Shown piece after piece: positions 17,999 to 26,773 of a stretch of DNA of 64,000 nt (position 1 is its first letter; each line of letters starts with the position of its first letter). The notes under the pieces are model-generated. The model saw nothing but the letters and a program-made list of their open reading frames with translations. It did no database searches and was not told where the DNA came from. The DNA is from Methyloterricola oryzae (GTDB taxonomy: Bacteria; Pseudomonadota; Gammaproteobacteria; Methylococcales; Methylococcaceae), in contig NZ_JYNS01000001.1 in assembly GCF_000934725.1 (NCBI RefSeq), positions 1 to 64,000 of the forward strand, read 5' to 3'. Made by a program: the position numbers and the translations under genes.

Positions 17999-18594
17999 CC
18001 CATCGTAAGATTCGCCGGCTACACAGTCAATTACCGCAAACGGCAATGGTCTTTCAATCGAACGCAGCGTGATTTCCCCGCCATATCAAGCCGTTCGTGA
18101 GAGGTCCAGTGAGCTATGGATGTGCAGGTTCGAACATGGTCTTTTTTTAGTAAATATCCTGACGTGACCGGCCAGAAACAGCTGAGATCGTACAAACGGT
18201 TCCACGCCGACCCGTCGATTCAACTCATGCATATCGCACCAAGATGGCTTTCGCGCACCAATTTGCAGCACTAACTCTATTAAATACATTTGGTTAGACT
18301 CTAAATTCAATTGCAAGCGCGGAATGCTTGGTGTATGTTTGACCCTGCCTTTGAAGGCTGCTGTGATGCCAGTCATTCGTTTTTACGGGGTTTCAAGCTA
18401 GTGCACGCAGCGCAGGATCATCCTAACTCAATATAGCGAACGCGAGTCGAATCAGACTCCAGACGTCGCGCAACCGAGCAACCACGGCGAGATATGGAAG
18501 CTCATTCAACTGGGCTACCGCCGGAAAGTGCCATTTCGCGCGGCCCGGCTGGGCGAAGCGCAGAAAAAATCAAGCATGCAATAAGGGCGCACAC
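17999..18594. other. Intergenic region upstream of mosB
   Basis: About 600 bases between divergent transcription units. A possible 96-codon minus-strand frame (18086-18376) has no family resemblance or strong ribosome-binding site and was not called. ATATAGCG near 18433 resembles a ModE half-site. The mosBA promoter should lie here but was not located. Confidence 0.5.
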
Positions 18595-19407
18595 ATGACC
18601 AACACGACAGCCGGGCTCGAAGAACTCCTCATGCAACGGTCGTTGACCGACCCGGAGCTTCTGGAGGCCGCATCCAAGGCATCAGCGTTTCGTATTCTGC
18701 CCGACGCGGCGGTAATCAAGATCGGCGGTCAGAGCGTCATCGACCGGGGCCGCGCAGCGGTCTACCCCTTGGTGGAGGAGATCATCGCCGCCCGCAACGC
18801 CCATAAGCTGCTCATCGGCACCGGCGCAGGCACCCGCGCAAGACACCTCTATTCCATCGCCGCGGGGCTGAACCTTCCGGCAGGCGTGCTCTCTCAACTG
18901 GGCGATTCCGTGGCGAACCAGAACGCCGCGATGCTGGGACAGCTGCTTGCCCAGTACGGCATCTCCCAGGTGAGCAGCGCCGGCCTCTCGGCGGTGCCGC
19001 TGTTCCTGGCCGAAGTCAATGGGGTGGTCTTCAGCGGCATGCCGCCCTACAGCATCTGGACTCGTCCGGCCGCCGAAGGCGTGATCCCGCCCTACCGCAC
19101 CGACGCCGGCTGCTTCCTCGTCGCCGAGCAGTTCGGCTGCAAGGCGATGATCTATGTGAAGGACGAAAACGGCCTCTATACCGCCAATCCTAAAACGACG
19201 AAGGATGCCAAGTTCATCCCGAAAATCTCGGTGGACGAGATGAAAGCGCAGGGGCTGCACGATTCGATTCTGGAGTTCCCCATGCTCGACCTGCTCAAGT
19301 CGGCGCATTACGTCCGCGAGGTCCAGGTCATCAACGGCCTGGTCCCGGGTAACCTGACCCGTGCGCTCGCGGGAGAGCACGTCGGTACCCTCATCACTGC
19401 AAGCTGA
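18595..19407 (+). CDS. mosB: Molybdenum storage protein beta subunit
   Basis: The 270-residue product matches, from memory, the beta subunit of the Azotobacter vinelandii molybdenum storage protein nearly end to end. Shared signatures are [13 protein letters not shown] at the start, [51 protein letters not shown] and [18 protein letters not shown] at the end. The fold is of the amino-acid-kinase (UMP kinase-like) family. In the known protein an alpha3beta3 cage uses ATP to pack molybdate into polyoxometalate clusters in the cytoplasm. The length equals the Azotobacter subunit. The alpha gene follows after 11 bases; the two are surely co-transcribed. The symbol is by homology. Confidence 0.95.
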   Translation: MTNTTAGLEELLMQRSLTDPELLEAASKASAFRILPDAAVIKIGGQSVIDRGRAAVYPLVEEIIAARNAHKLLIGTGAGTRARHLYSIAAGLNLPAGVLSQLGDSVANQNAAMLGQLLAQYGISQVSSAGLSAVPLFLAEVNGVVFSGMPPYSIWTRPAAEGVIPPYRTDAGCFLVAEQFGCKAMIYVKDENGLYTANPKTTKDAKFIPKISVDEMKAQGLHDSILEFPMLDLLKSAHYVREVQVINGLVPGNLTRALAGEHVGTLITAS

Positions 19408-19418
19408 GAATCACCGCA

Positions 19419-20252
19419 ATGGCTGACACGCACAACACCATCAAACACGTCGCCTCTCCGCTCGCGCGGCAAACCCTGCTGGACAGCGATCTCACCCGTC
19501 CAGTCGCGGGCGTCAAGCCGATTCGCATCCTGCCCTGGCTGCAGGTGGTCAAGATCGGCGGGCGATCCATCATGGACCGTGGCGCCGAGGCGATCCTGCC
19601 GGTCGTCGACGAACTGCGCAAGATTCTTCCAGAGCATCGTATGCTGATCCTGACCGGCGCCGGCGTACGGGCCCGGCATCTATACAGCGTCGGCCTCGAC
19701 CTCGGGCTTCCGGTCGGCTCCCTGGCTCCGCTGGCAGCCAGCGAAGCGGGCCAAAATGGCCATATCCTGGCATCGCTCCTGGCGCCGGAGGGCGTTTCCT
19801 ATGTGGAGCATCACACCCTGGCAAGCCAGCTCGCCATTCACCTCACGGCAGCCCGAGCCGTGGTGGGCAGCGCGTTTCCTCCCTACCACCACCACGAGTT
19901 TCCAGGATCGCGTATCCCTCAGCACCGGGCCGATACCGGCGCGTTCCTGCTGGCGGATGCGCTGGGTGCCGCCGGCCTGACCATCGTGGAAGATGTGGAT
20001 GGCGTCTACAGCACCGATCCTAAGTCACCGGACGGAAAGACTGCCCAGTTGCTGCGGGAAGCCAACGCCATTGACCTGGCCAAGCACCCGGGACCGCTGC
20101 CCATCGACCGTGCCTGCCTGGAGGTCATGTCGACCGCGCGTCACATCGAGCACGTGCAGGTGGTCAACGGGCTCGTGCCAGGCCGGCTCACCGCTGCCCT
20201 GCGCGGCGAGCACGTGGGGACCATAATACACACAGGGCTCGGCCGGTCCTGA
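19419..20252 (+). CDS. mosA: Molybdenum storage protein alpha subunit
   Basis: The 277-residue product shows the Azotobacter MoSto alpha pattern: [56 protein letters not shown] and [15 protein letters not shown]. The triple histidine at 157-159 ([11 protein letters not shown]) and His141 align with the residues that hold the molybdenum-oxide cluster in the crystallised protein. This suggests a functional store rather than a generic kinase. Alpha and beta share the amino-acid-kinase fold and form a heterohexamer. The gene is second in the pair, 11 bases after mosB. A hairpin follows the stop. Confidence 0.95.
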   Translation: MADTHNTIKHVASPLARQTLLDSDLTRPVAGVKPIRILPWLQVVKIGGRSIMDRGAEAILPVVDELRKILPEHRMLILTGAGVRARHLYSVGLDLGLPVGSLAPLAASEAGQNGHILASLLAPEGVSYVEHHTLASQLAIHLTAARAVVGSAFPPYHHHEFPGSRIPQHRADTGAFLLADALGAAGLTIVEDVDGVYSTDPKSPDGKTAQLLREANAIDLAKHPGPLPIDRACLEVMSTARHIEHVQVVNGLVPGRLTAALRGEHVGTIIHTGLGRS

Positions 20253-20261
20253 ACGCTGCCC

Positions 20262-20304
20262 GCCCCTGTCGCGGAGGTTCCCGAGCGGACCTTGCGGCAG
20301 GGGC
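20262..20304 (+). terminator. Long-loop hairpin after mosA
   Basis: GCCCCTGTCGC (20262-20272) pairs with GCGGCAGGGGC (20294-20304) with one mismatch, loop 21 bases. It starts 9 bases after the mosA stop. There is no T-run, so termination is uncertain. Confidence 0.35.
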
Positions 20305-20642
20305 CTACCCTGCGCGCTCAGCAGTGAGTTCCCTGTTTCGCCGGCGCGTCTTACGCGCCTCCCTCCGGATGCCTCTGCCTGCGGCGGCGCCCATCGCCAC
20401 GCCTGCGCAATTGCCGACTTCCAACTAAACTCTTCACGACCTCGAACACCGGCGCTGGATTTCCTCGCTTCGCGGGCCACATGTACCCACCTAAGAACTT
20501 TCTGTATCATGGTGAGCGCGAGGCGGATCAATCGATGCTGCCCCGTTCGGCGCCGTGACATCCTCTAACGCTGGCACGGGCCGGCACCGCGAGACCGTTC
20601 GCTTCCGGCTTTATCCAGCAGTCCCCTGAGAGCGCCAACGCG
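20305..20642. other. Intergenic region before the GGDEF-EAL gene
   Basis: About 340 bases with no supported gene. Apart from a GAGAG ribosome-binding-site candidate just before the downstream TTG start, nothing specific is visible. Confidence 0.5.
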
Positions 20643-23600
20643 TTGGACACCATCGACAAATTGAAGCTGGTCGACATCATGACCCGCCGCGTGCACAGCG
20701 TCACGCCCGCCTGCACCCTGGATCAGGCAGCGGCCAGCATGGCGCGGGCACGGGTGTCCTGCGTCGTCGTGGTCGATGACAACCGACCGGTTGGCATCCT
20801 GACCGACCGCGACCTGGTGCGCCTGATCCACTTGCGGACCGCTGGCGCCACGTCGGTTGCGCTGCTCATGTCTCAACCGGTTGTGACCGCCGATCCGGAC
20901 CTGGATTTTCGCGCCGCCTATGCCCTGCTGCGGCATCATGCCTTGCGGCATCTGCTGGTGGTAGAAGGCGGCGCTGGAACGGCCTTGGGCGTCGTTACCC
21001 TGACCGACTTTCTCAGCCATATCGGCGCCGACTTTTTTCGCAAGGTAAAAAGCCTGCGGGCCGTCACCGAACCGGTACTGGCAACGCTACCGCCCTCGGC
21101 CAGCCTGGCCCAGGGACTCCAGCTCATGGTTCAGCTCAAGTCCGATCTGATTCTGATCACCGAGCACTCAGAGCCAGTGGGCATTCTTACGGAAGGCGAC
21201 ATGGCCAGGCTGCTGTCCGATCACCCCGACCCGGACGCGATCGTCTTGCGCAGCGTCATGAGCGCCCCCGTCCACAGCATCGACCCCGACGCCAGCGTGG
21301 CCGAAGCCGTCCATCTCCTGGCTGCGAACAGCGTCCGTCACCTTCCGGTGGTCAACGCGCAGCGGCGGATCCTGGGCGTGGTCAATCAGTCCCGACTGCT
21401 GGAAAAGCTCGGCATCGAGCTGTTCGACGAAGCCTGGCGGCGAAGCAGCGAACTGGATGCGACGCGACAGCGCCTGGAAAATGACCTGCAGATGGTGATG
21501 GAGGCGACAGGCTCAGGCACGTGGGAATATGACCATGTCAACGACAGCCACACCTGGAGCCCGTCCATGGCCGCGCTGCTCGGTTGCGCATACGAGGAGC
21601 TGCCCCGTTCCCTGGACGGCTGGCTGGCGATGATTCACACGGAGGACGTGGCGGCCTTCGAGCAGGAGATCGAGGCCAGCGCCGCCCGCGGCGACCAGAT
21701 CGTTGAGGCCGAATACCGCGTGCGCCAGGCTGAGGGGAAATGGCTCTGGTTGCACGAGCGCACACGCGTGCTTGAGCGGGATGCCGGCGGCCAGCCCTTG
21801 CGCACCGTCGGAATCCTGCAGGACATCACGGCGCGTAAACGCGCGGACCGACGCCTGGATCAGGAGCGGCAGAATCTACGGCAACTTTTCGACACCATGG
21901 AAGACTACCTGTTCGTGGTCGGCCATGACAGCCTCATTATCCACATCAACCAGGCCGTTTTTCGGCTGGGTTACGGCGCCGATCTCATCGGCAAGTCTAT
22001 TTTCTCGGTACATCCGCCCGAGTACGCGGAGGAGGCGCAGCGGTTGCTCAAAGAGGTGCGCGCCGGCACCCGTCGTCAGTGCCCGATTCCCCTCATCAAG
22101 GCGGACGGCGAGCGAATCGCCGTGGACACCCGCGCCGTATGCGGCGAGTGGGATGGCGTGCCCGCCATTATCGGTGTAAGCCGCGATATCAGGGAACAAA
22201 TTGCCCAACGCGAGGCACTGGAAACCGAGCGCCGGCGCCTGCATACCCTCATCCGCAGCATTCCAGACCCGGTCTGGATCAAGGACCTGGAAGGCCGCTA
22301 CCTCGCCTGCAATGCCGTCTTCGAACGCATGTACGGCGCCAGCGAGGACGAGATCCTGGGAAAGACCGATTTTGATTTCGTCGACGAGGCCACCGCCCGC
22401 TTCTTCCGCCACAACGACCGCGCGGCGGCGGAAGCGCGAGCCCCGCTGATCAATGAGGAGTGGCTGGACTTTAAGCAGGACGGTTACCGTGGCCTGTTCG
22501 AAACCATCAAGTCGCCGACCCTGGACGCACAGGGCCAGTTGATCGGCGTTCTTGGCATCGCCCGCGATATCACGGCGGCACGGCAGGCGCAGGAGGCGCT
22601 CAAGGAACGCGAGGAAATCTACAGCGCGATCGTCAACCAGGCGGTGGACGGCATCGTGCTGATCGACACCGAGACGCTGCGCTTCGCCGAGTTCAACGAC
22701 GCCGCTTGTCAGAGCCTTGGCTACAGCCGGGACGAGTTTTCGGCCATGACTCTGATGGAGGTTCAAGCCGATGACTCCCGCGAGCGGGTGACCGACAAAA
22801 TGGGCCTTTTGTTGGCGGGCGCCTTGCCGATGGTGTTCGAGGTCCGCCATCGCAGCAAGAGCGGCCAGTTACGCGACATGCGCGTCAGCAACAGGGTACT
22901 CGACATCCGCGGCCACACCTACCTGGCGGCCATCTGGCAGGACATCACCGAGCAGAAGCAGGCCGCGCGGGCCTTGCAGGAAGCCCACATGTTTCTGAAA
23001 GAAACCCAGTCCATCGCCCGGGTCGGCGGGTGGAAGGCCAATCCGCTGGCCGACACGGTGCTCTGGACCGAGGAAGTATTTCGCCTGCTGGAGCGTCCCG
23101 TCAGCGATCCCCCGAAAACCCTGGACGAAGGCCTGGCCTATTACGCCCCCGCCATACTCCCGGAGGTACGTCGCAATCTAATGACTGCCTGGGAAACCGG
23201 AGCTCCGTTCACCATGGAATGCGAGATGGTGGCGCAGAGTGGGCGGCGTTTTATTGCGGAACTGCGCTGCGTCGGACGGGTGGAGGAACCCAGCGGACCC
23301 TTCCTGACCGGGACCTTCCAGGACATCAGCGAGCGCAAGCAACTGGAGGACCAGATCCGGCTGCGTGAACGTTACCACCGCGCCGTGCTGGACAATTTCC
23401 CTTTTCCGGTATGGCTCAAGGATCGGGAAAGCCGCTTCCTCTCGGTCAACCAGCCATTTGCCCGCTATTTCGGCCAGCCTTCACCGGAATCGCTGGTGGG
23501 CAAGACCGATTACGGCATTGCCGCTAGGGAGTTCGCCGAAGCGTACGTGGCGGACGACCGCGCCGTGCTGGAGAGCGGCGTTCCCCGCAACGTCGAGGAA

Positions 23601-25070
23601 CCCATCGAGAGCGGGGGACGCACCATCTGGAACGAGACCTACAAGTCACCCGTGCACATGAACGGCCAAGTCATCGGCACCGTGGGCTACGCGCGCGATA
23701 TCAGCGCCCGCAAGGAGGCCGAGGCCCGGGTAGCTTTCCTGGCCTATCACGATCCCCTGACCAGCCTGCCCAACCGCGCCCTGGCCAAGGACCGGGCCGA
23801 GCAGGCGATGAACCTGGCGGAGCGTTCCGGCAGCAAGACTGCGCTGTTGTTCCTGGATGTGGACAACTTCAAGACCATCAACGATTCCCTCGGGCATCCG
23901 GTGGGTGACGCACTGCTGCAGGAAGTGGCGGCGCGCCTGCGTGGCTGCGTGCGAGACACCGACACCATCAGCCGCCAGGGAGGCGACGAATTCCTGATCC
24001 TGCTCTCGGATGTGCGTGACGCCGAATCCATCGAGGGCGTGCTGGACAAGATCCTATCGCGCCTGGCTATTCCAGTTCGGGTGGAGGGCCATGAACTCTC
24101 TACGACGCTGTCCATTGGCGTGGCGGTATTCCCCGACGATGGCCGCGACTTCGATACCCTGTTCCGCCGGGCCGACACCGCCATGTACCGGGCCAAGGAA
24201 GCGGGCCGCAACACCTACCGGTTTTTTGCCCCCCAGATGAATGTGGAAGCCACGGAGCACCTGCGCATCCGCACCCATCTGCACCACGCCCTTAGCAAAG
24301 GCGAGCTCAGCCTGCACTTCCAGCCCCAATTCCGCTTGGACAGCGGGACCGTGACCGGCGCGGAAGCCTTGCTGCGCTGGCGCAATCCGGAGTTGGGGCA
24401 GGTGCCACCGGCGCGCTTCATTCCCATTGCCGAAGACTGTGGCCTCATCAGCGCCATCGGCGAGTGGGCGCTGGGCGAAGCCTGCCGGCAGGCCGCCAGT
24501 TGGCGAGCCCTTTCCGGATCGGAGATCTCCGTGGCGGTGAACCTCTCTCCCGTTCAGTTCCGTCGCGGCGAATTGGCACTGCAGGTGGCGAGGGTCCTCT
24601 CGGAAACCGGCCTCAAGCCCCACTTGCTGGAACTGGAGATTACCGAATCCTTACTCCTGCAGCACAACGAAATCGTCCTCACAACCGTGAGGGAACTGAA
24701 AGCGTTGGGTGTGAAACTGGCCATCGACGACTTCGGCACCGGCTATTCGAGCCTGGCCTATCTCAAGCGCTTCAACGTCGACACCCTGAAGATCGACCAG
24801 TCCTTCGTGCGCGACATGGTGAGCGACCCGGTGGATGCCGCCATCGTACATGCCACCATCCAGATGGCGCGCAGCCTGAATCTGGCCACCATCGCCGAAG
24901 GCGTGGAAACCGAACAGCAGTTGCGATTCCTGAGCGAACACTGCTGCGACAGCGCGCAAGGTTATTTCTACGCCAAGCCCATGCCGGCCGACGCGTTCCA
25001 GGCTTATCTCGCAGGTAGGCGCACGCCCACCGGTCAGGCCGCCACCGACAGCGCCGGGGCGGACTCCTGA
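20643..25070 (+). CDS. Multi-sensor c-di-GMP protein: four CBS, six PAS, GGDEF and EAL domains
   Basis: The 1475-residue protein lacks membrane segments. Four CBS motifs occupy about 10-260 (VDIMTRRVHSVTP, GILTDRDLVRLI, VLRSVMSAPVHSIDP), implying adenine-nucleotide sensing. Six PAS/PAC units follow to about 1025, among them PDPVWIKDLEGRYLACN and FPVWLKDRESRFLSVN. The GGDEF domain is intact (SRQGGDEFLILL), with an inhibitory RxxD site (RDTD) five residues before it. The EAL domain keeps EALLRW and DDFGTGYSSL. Both synthesis and breakdown of c-di-GMP are therefore possible. The start is TTG at 20643 with GAGAG upstream; a later ATG at 20679 would clip the first CBS strand. Confidence 0.93.
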   Translation: MDTIDKLKLVDIMTRRVHSVTPACTLDQAAASMARARVSCVVVVDDNRPVGILTDRDLVRLIHLRTAGATSVALLMSQPVVTADPDLDFRAAYALLRHHALRHLLVVEGGAGTALGVVTLTDFLSHIGADFFRKVKSLRAVTEPVLATLPPSASLAQGLQLMVQLKSDLILITEHSEPVGILTEGDMARLLSDHPDPDAIVLRSVMSAPVHSIDPDASVAEAVHLLAANSVRHLPVVNAQRRILGVVNQSRLLEKLGIELFDEAWRRSSELDATRQRLENDLQMVMEATGSGTWEYDHVNDSHTWSPSMAALLGCAYEELPRSLDGWLAMIHTEDVAAFEQEIEASAARGDQIVEAEYRVRQAEGKWLWLHERTRVLERDAGGQPLRTVGILQDITARKRADRRLDQERQNLRQLFDTMEDYLFVVGHDSLIIHINQAVFRLGYGADLIGKSIFSVHPPEYAEEAQRLLKEVRAGTRRQCPIPLIKADGERIAVDTRAVCGEWDGVPAIIGVSRDIREQIAQREALETERRRLHTLIRSIPDPVWIKDLEGRYLACNAVFERMYGASEDEILGKTDFDFVDEATARFFRHNDRAAAEARAPLINEEWLDFKQDGYRGLFETIKSPTLDAQGQLIGVLGIARDITAARQAQEALKEREEIYSAIVNQAVDGIVLIDTETLRFAEFNDAACQSLGYSRDEFSAMTLMEVQADDSRERVTDKMGLLLAGALPMVFEVRHRSKSGQLRDMRVSNRVLDIRGHTYLAAIWQDITEQKQAARALQEAHMFLKETQSIARVGGWKANPLADTVLWTEEVFRLLERPVSDPPKTLDEGLAYYAPAILPEVRRNLMTAWETGAPFTMECEMVAQSGRRFIAELRCVGRVEEPSGPFLTGTFQDISERKQLEDQIRLRERYHRAVLDNFPFPVWLKDRESRFLSVNQPFARYFGQPSPESLVGKTDYGIAAREFAEAYVADDRAVLESGVPRNVEEPIESGGRTIWNETYKSPVHMNGQVIGTVGYARDISARKEAEARVAFLAYHDPLTSLPNRALAKDRAEQAMNLAERSGSKTALLFLDVDNFKTINDSLGHPVGDALLQEVAARLRGCVRDTDTISRQGGDEFLILLSDVRDAESIEGVLDKILSRLAIPVRVEGHELSTTLSIGVAVFPDDGRDFDTLFRRADTAMYRAKEAGRNTYRFFAPQMNVEATEHLRIRTHLHHALSKGELSLHFQPQFRLDSGTVTGAEALLRWRNPELGQVPPARFIPIAEDCGLISAIGEWALGEACRQAASWRALSGSEISVAVNLSPVQFRRGELALQVARVLSETGLKPHLLELEITESLLLQHNEIVLTTVRELKALGVKLAIDDFGTGYSSLAYLKRFNVDTLKIDQSFVRDMVSDPVDAAIVHATIQMARSLNLATIAEGVETEQQLRFLSEHCCDSAQGYFYAKPMPADAFQAYLAGRRTPTGQAATDSAGADS

Positions 25071-25123
25071 TGCAGCGCAGGGACTCCTTCGCTGGAAATC
25101 AGCGAGGCGCCGATCGCGCCGGA

Positions 25124-25165
25124 GCATCCGTGCCCCGCATTAACCCGGCACATTTAAGGGCCGGG
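25124..25165. repeat. Short interspersed hairpin repeat, copy A
   Basis: Begins GCATCCGTGCC, then CGCATTAACCCGGC, and ends TTAAGGGCCGGG. The CCCGGC/GCCGGG arms form a hairpin. A near-identical copy lies at 34751-34789. It sits after the GGDEF-EAL gene and could double as its terminator. Confidence 0.7.
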
Positions 25166-25226
25166 ACAATAGGTAAGTAGCACCACAGTTCCGATTTCGC
25201 GAAACCCTCCCTAACCTGTGTCCACC

Positions 25227-25242
25227 TGCGCGCTAACGCGCA
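25227..25242 (+). promoter_or_regulatory. Palindrome directly upstream of the ribosome-binding site
   Basis: TGCGCG-CTAA-CGCGCA lies just before the AAGGGGGTGG ribosome-binding site of the next gene. It could form a leader hairpin affecting translation; function unproven. Confidence 0.3.
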
Positions 25243-25254
25243 AGGGGGTGGAAC

Positions 25255-26538
25255 ATGAACACCAAAGCATTGTGCGCCGCACTTGTTCTCGGCCTGCCCG
25301 TCCTTGTTGAAGCAGCCAGAGCGCCCGACGAGTTCGGGATGGAAGCCGGCAACACCTGGAGTTACGTCAATCTGGCGACCGGAGAAGGCCCAACCGTCGT
25401 GCGCAGCGTGATCGAATGCGGAAATACCACGCTACTGCCGCCAATCCCGGTCTGCGTCATCGAGAACGCGTCCGGCGGCGTGAACCTCAATCAATGGTTC
25501 GCGCACGAAGGCACGGAACTGCGCTTTTACGGGGGAGACGCCGAGGTCATGGGCTTGCGGATTGCCATGTCCGTTCAGCCGCCATTCATAGAAAACTGGG
25601 CATACGCCAAGCCGTCCGAACACCGCGTAGTGCGGGCGAGGGTGTCGATACAACCCTATGGCGTGGCATTGCGGGGCCGAATGAAGGCGCAGATGCTGGG
25701 AAAAGAGGTCCTGCGCCTACCGTTCGGTACCCTGAACGCCCTCAAGATCAAATACCAAAACCTCTTGCAAGCCGGCGGACAATCATCGGCGGAGACGTTC
25801 TATGCCTGGTGGGTGCCGCGCCTGGGCATCGTCAAGCAGACAGGCGCCAACATCAGGCGGGGTGCGTTACTGTGGAGTTTCAGTATCCTCGGCGATCCCG
25901 ACACGCCCTCTGACCGGGTGACTTCGGACCCCATCGACAGCGACAGCGATGGCCTCCTGGACTGGCACGAGGCCGTCCTATACAAAAGCGACTGGCGCCT
26001 GCCCGACACCGACGGCGATGGCATTCTGGACGGCGCGGACAACTGCCGCCTGCTCAGCAACGATCAGGCTGACAGCGACGCGGACCTTGTAGGCGATGCC
26101 TGCGAAGCCTCCGTGGCGGCGTCGGCCATACGTGGCACGGTGATCGAACGCAGCCAACACGGGGGCGATGGCTTCGATATCCGCTTGGACGGTTGCAAGG
26201 GCCTGGACGACGCGGTATTCGAACTGGGCCTCGCCAAGCAGATACACGCGCGCCTCGGCCACTCGGATTCAGGAAACCTGGCGGATGCCCGCCTGAGCTA
26301 CGACCGTTCGCGCCACCTCTATACCCTGCGCCAGCGCGACGGCGGGATGGGGCAGATCCGTGTTGAGCTGAACGCCAAGGATAACAGCCTGCGCCTGTCC
26401 AGCTCCAGGGCCGACCTGGAAATCAGCGACCGGACATTTGCCGCGAGTCTCGAAATTGACGGCTGGACGTGCTCGGCCTCCACCCAATGGAGAGTCCGGT
26501 ACTTAGCCAATGGCGGAATCCGCTACCGGACACCGTAA
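25255..26538 (+). CDS. Secreted protein with thrombospondin type-3-like Asp-rich repeats
   Basis: A 427-residue product with signal peptide (LCAALVLGLPVLVEAA) and a very strong ribosome-binding site (AAGGGGGTGG). Residues about 25-220 form an uncharacterised beta-rich domain. Residues about 222-285 carry DSDSDGLLDWHEA, DTDGDGILDGADNC and DSDADLVGDACEA. These are the calcium-binding DxDxDG loops of type-3 thrombospondin repeats with their conserved cysteines. The C-terminal part is unassigned. It is probably exported and calcium-bound; no enzymatic motif was found. Confidence 0.82.
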   Translation: MNTKALCAALVLGLPVLVEAARAPDEFGMEAGNTWSYVNLATGEGPTVVRSVIECGNTTLLPPIPVCVIENASGGVNLNQWFAHEGTELRFYGGDAEVMGLRIAMSVQPPFIENWAYAKPSEHRVVRARVSIQPYGVALRGRMKAQMLGKEVLRLPFGTLNALKIKYQNLLQAGGQSSAETFYAWWVPRLGIVKQTGANIRRGALLWSFSILGDPDTPSDRVTSDPIDSDSDGLLDWHEAVLYKSDWRLPDTDGDGILDGADNCRLLSNDQADSDADLVGDACEASVAASAIRGTVIERSQHGGDGFDIRLDGCKGLDDAVFELGLAKQIHARLGHSDSGNLADARLSYDRSRHLYTLRQRDGGMGQIRVELNAKDNSLRLSSSRADLEISDRTFAASLEIDGWTCSASTQWRVRYLANGGIRYRTP

Positions 26539-26598
26539 GCGATTAGACGCCGCGCCCCGCACAGCGGCAGAACTATCCCGCGGGGATCTTGTCGGAAG

Positions 26599-26640
26599 AA
26601 AGTGGCGGGGTTTTTCCTCCTATCTCCCCCCGCCACTTTT
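26599..26640. terminator. Bidirectional terminator between convergent genes
   Basis: AAAGTGGCGGGG pairs with CCCCGCCACTTT across a T/C-rich loop. T-tracts follow on the plus strand and A-tracts precede it, so it can serve the gene ending at 26538 and the chemoreceptor ending at 26774. Confidence 0.75.
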
Positions 26641-26773
26641 GCGCGGTCGGCGAAACCCCAAGAGAGCTCCCTGTTGGCCGCGCCTTTTTTTGAATCATCA
26701 TGCTTTCGCCTGGTTTAACCGCACCCCAGCCTCTTCCTTGAGGCTTTGCACGCTGGGTGTCAGACAACCGGTA

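Noticed and set aside
18086-18376. 96-codon minus-strand frame upstream of mosB
   Set aside because: No recognisable family, no strong ribosome-binding site, lower-GC spacer; cannot be supported as a gene.
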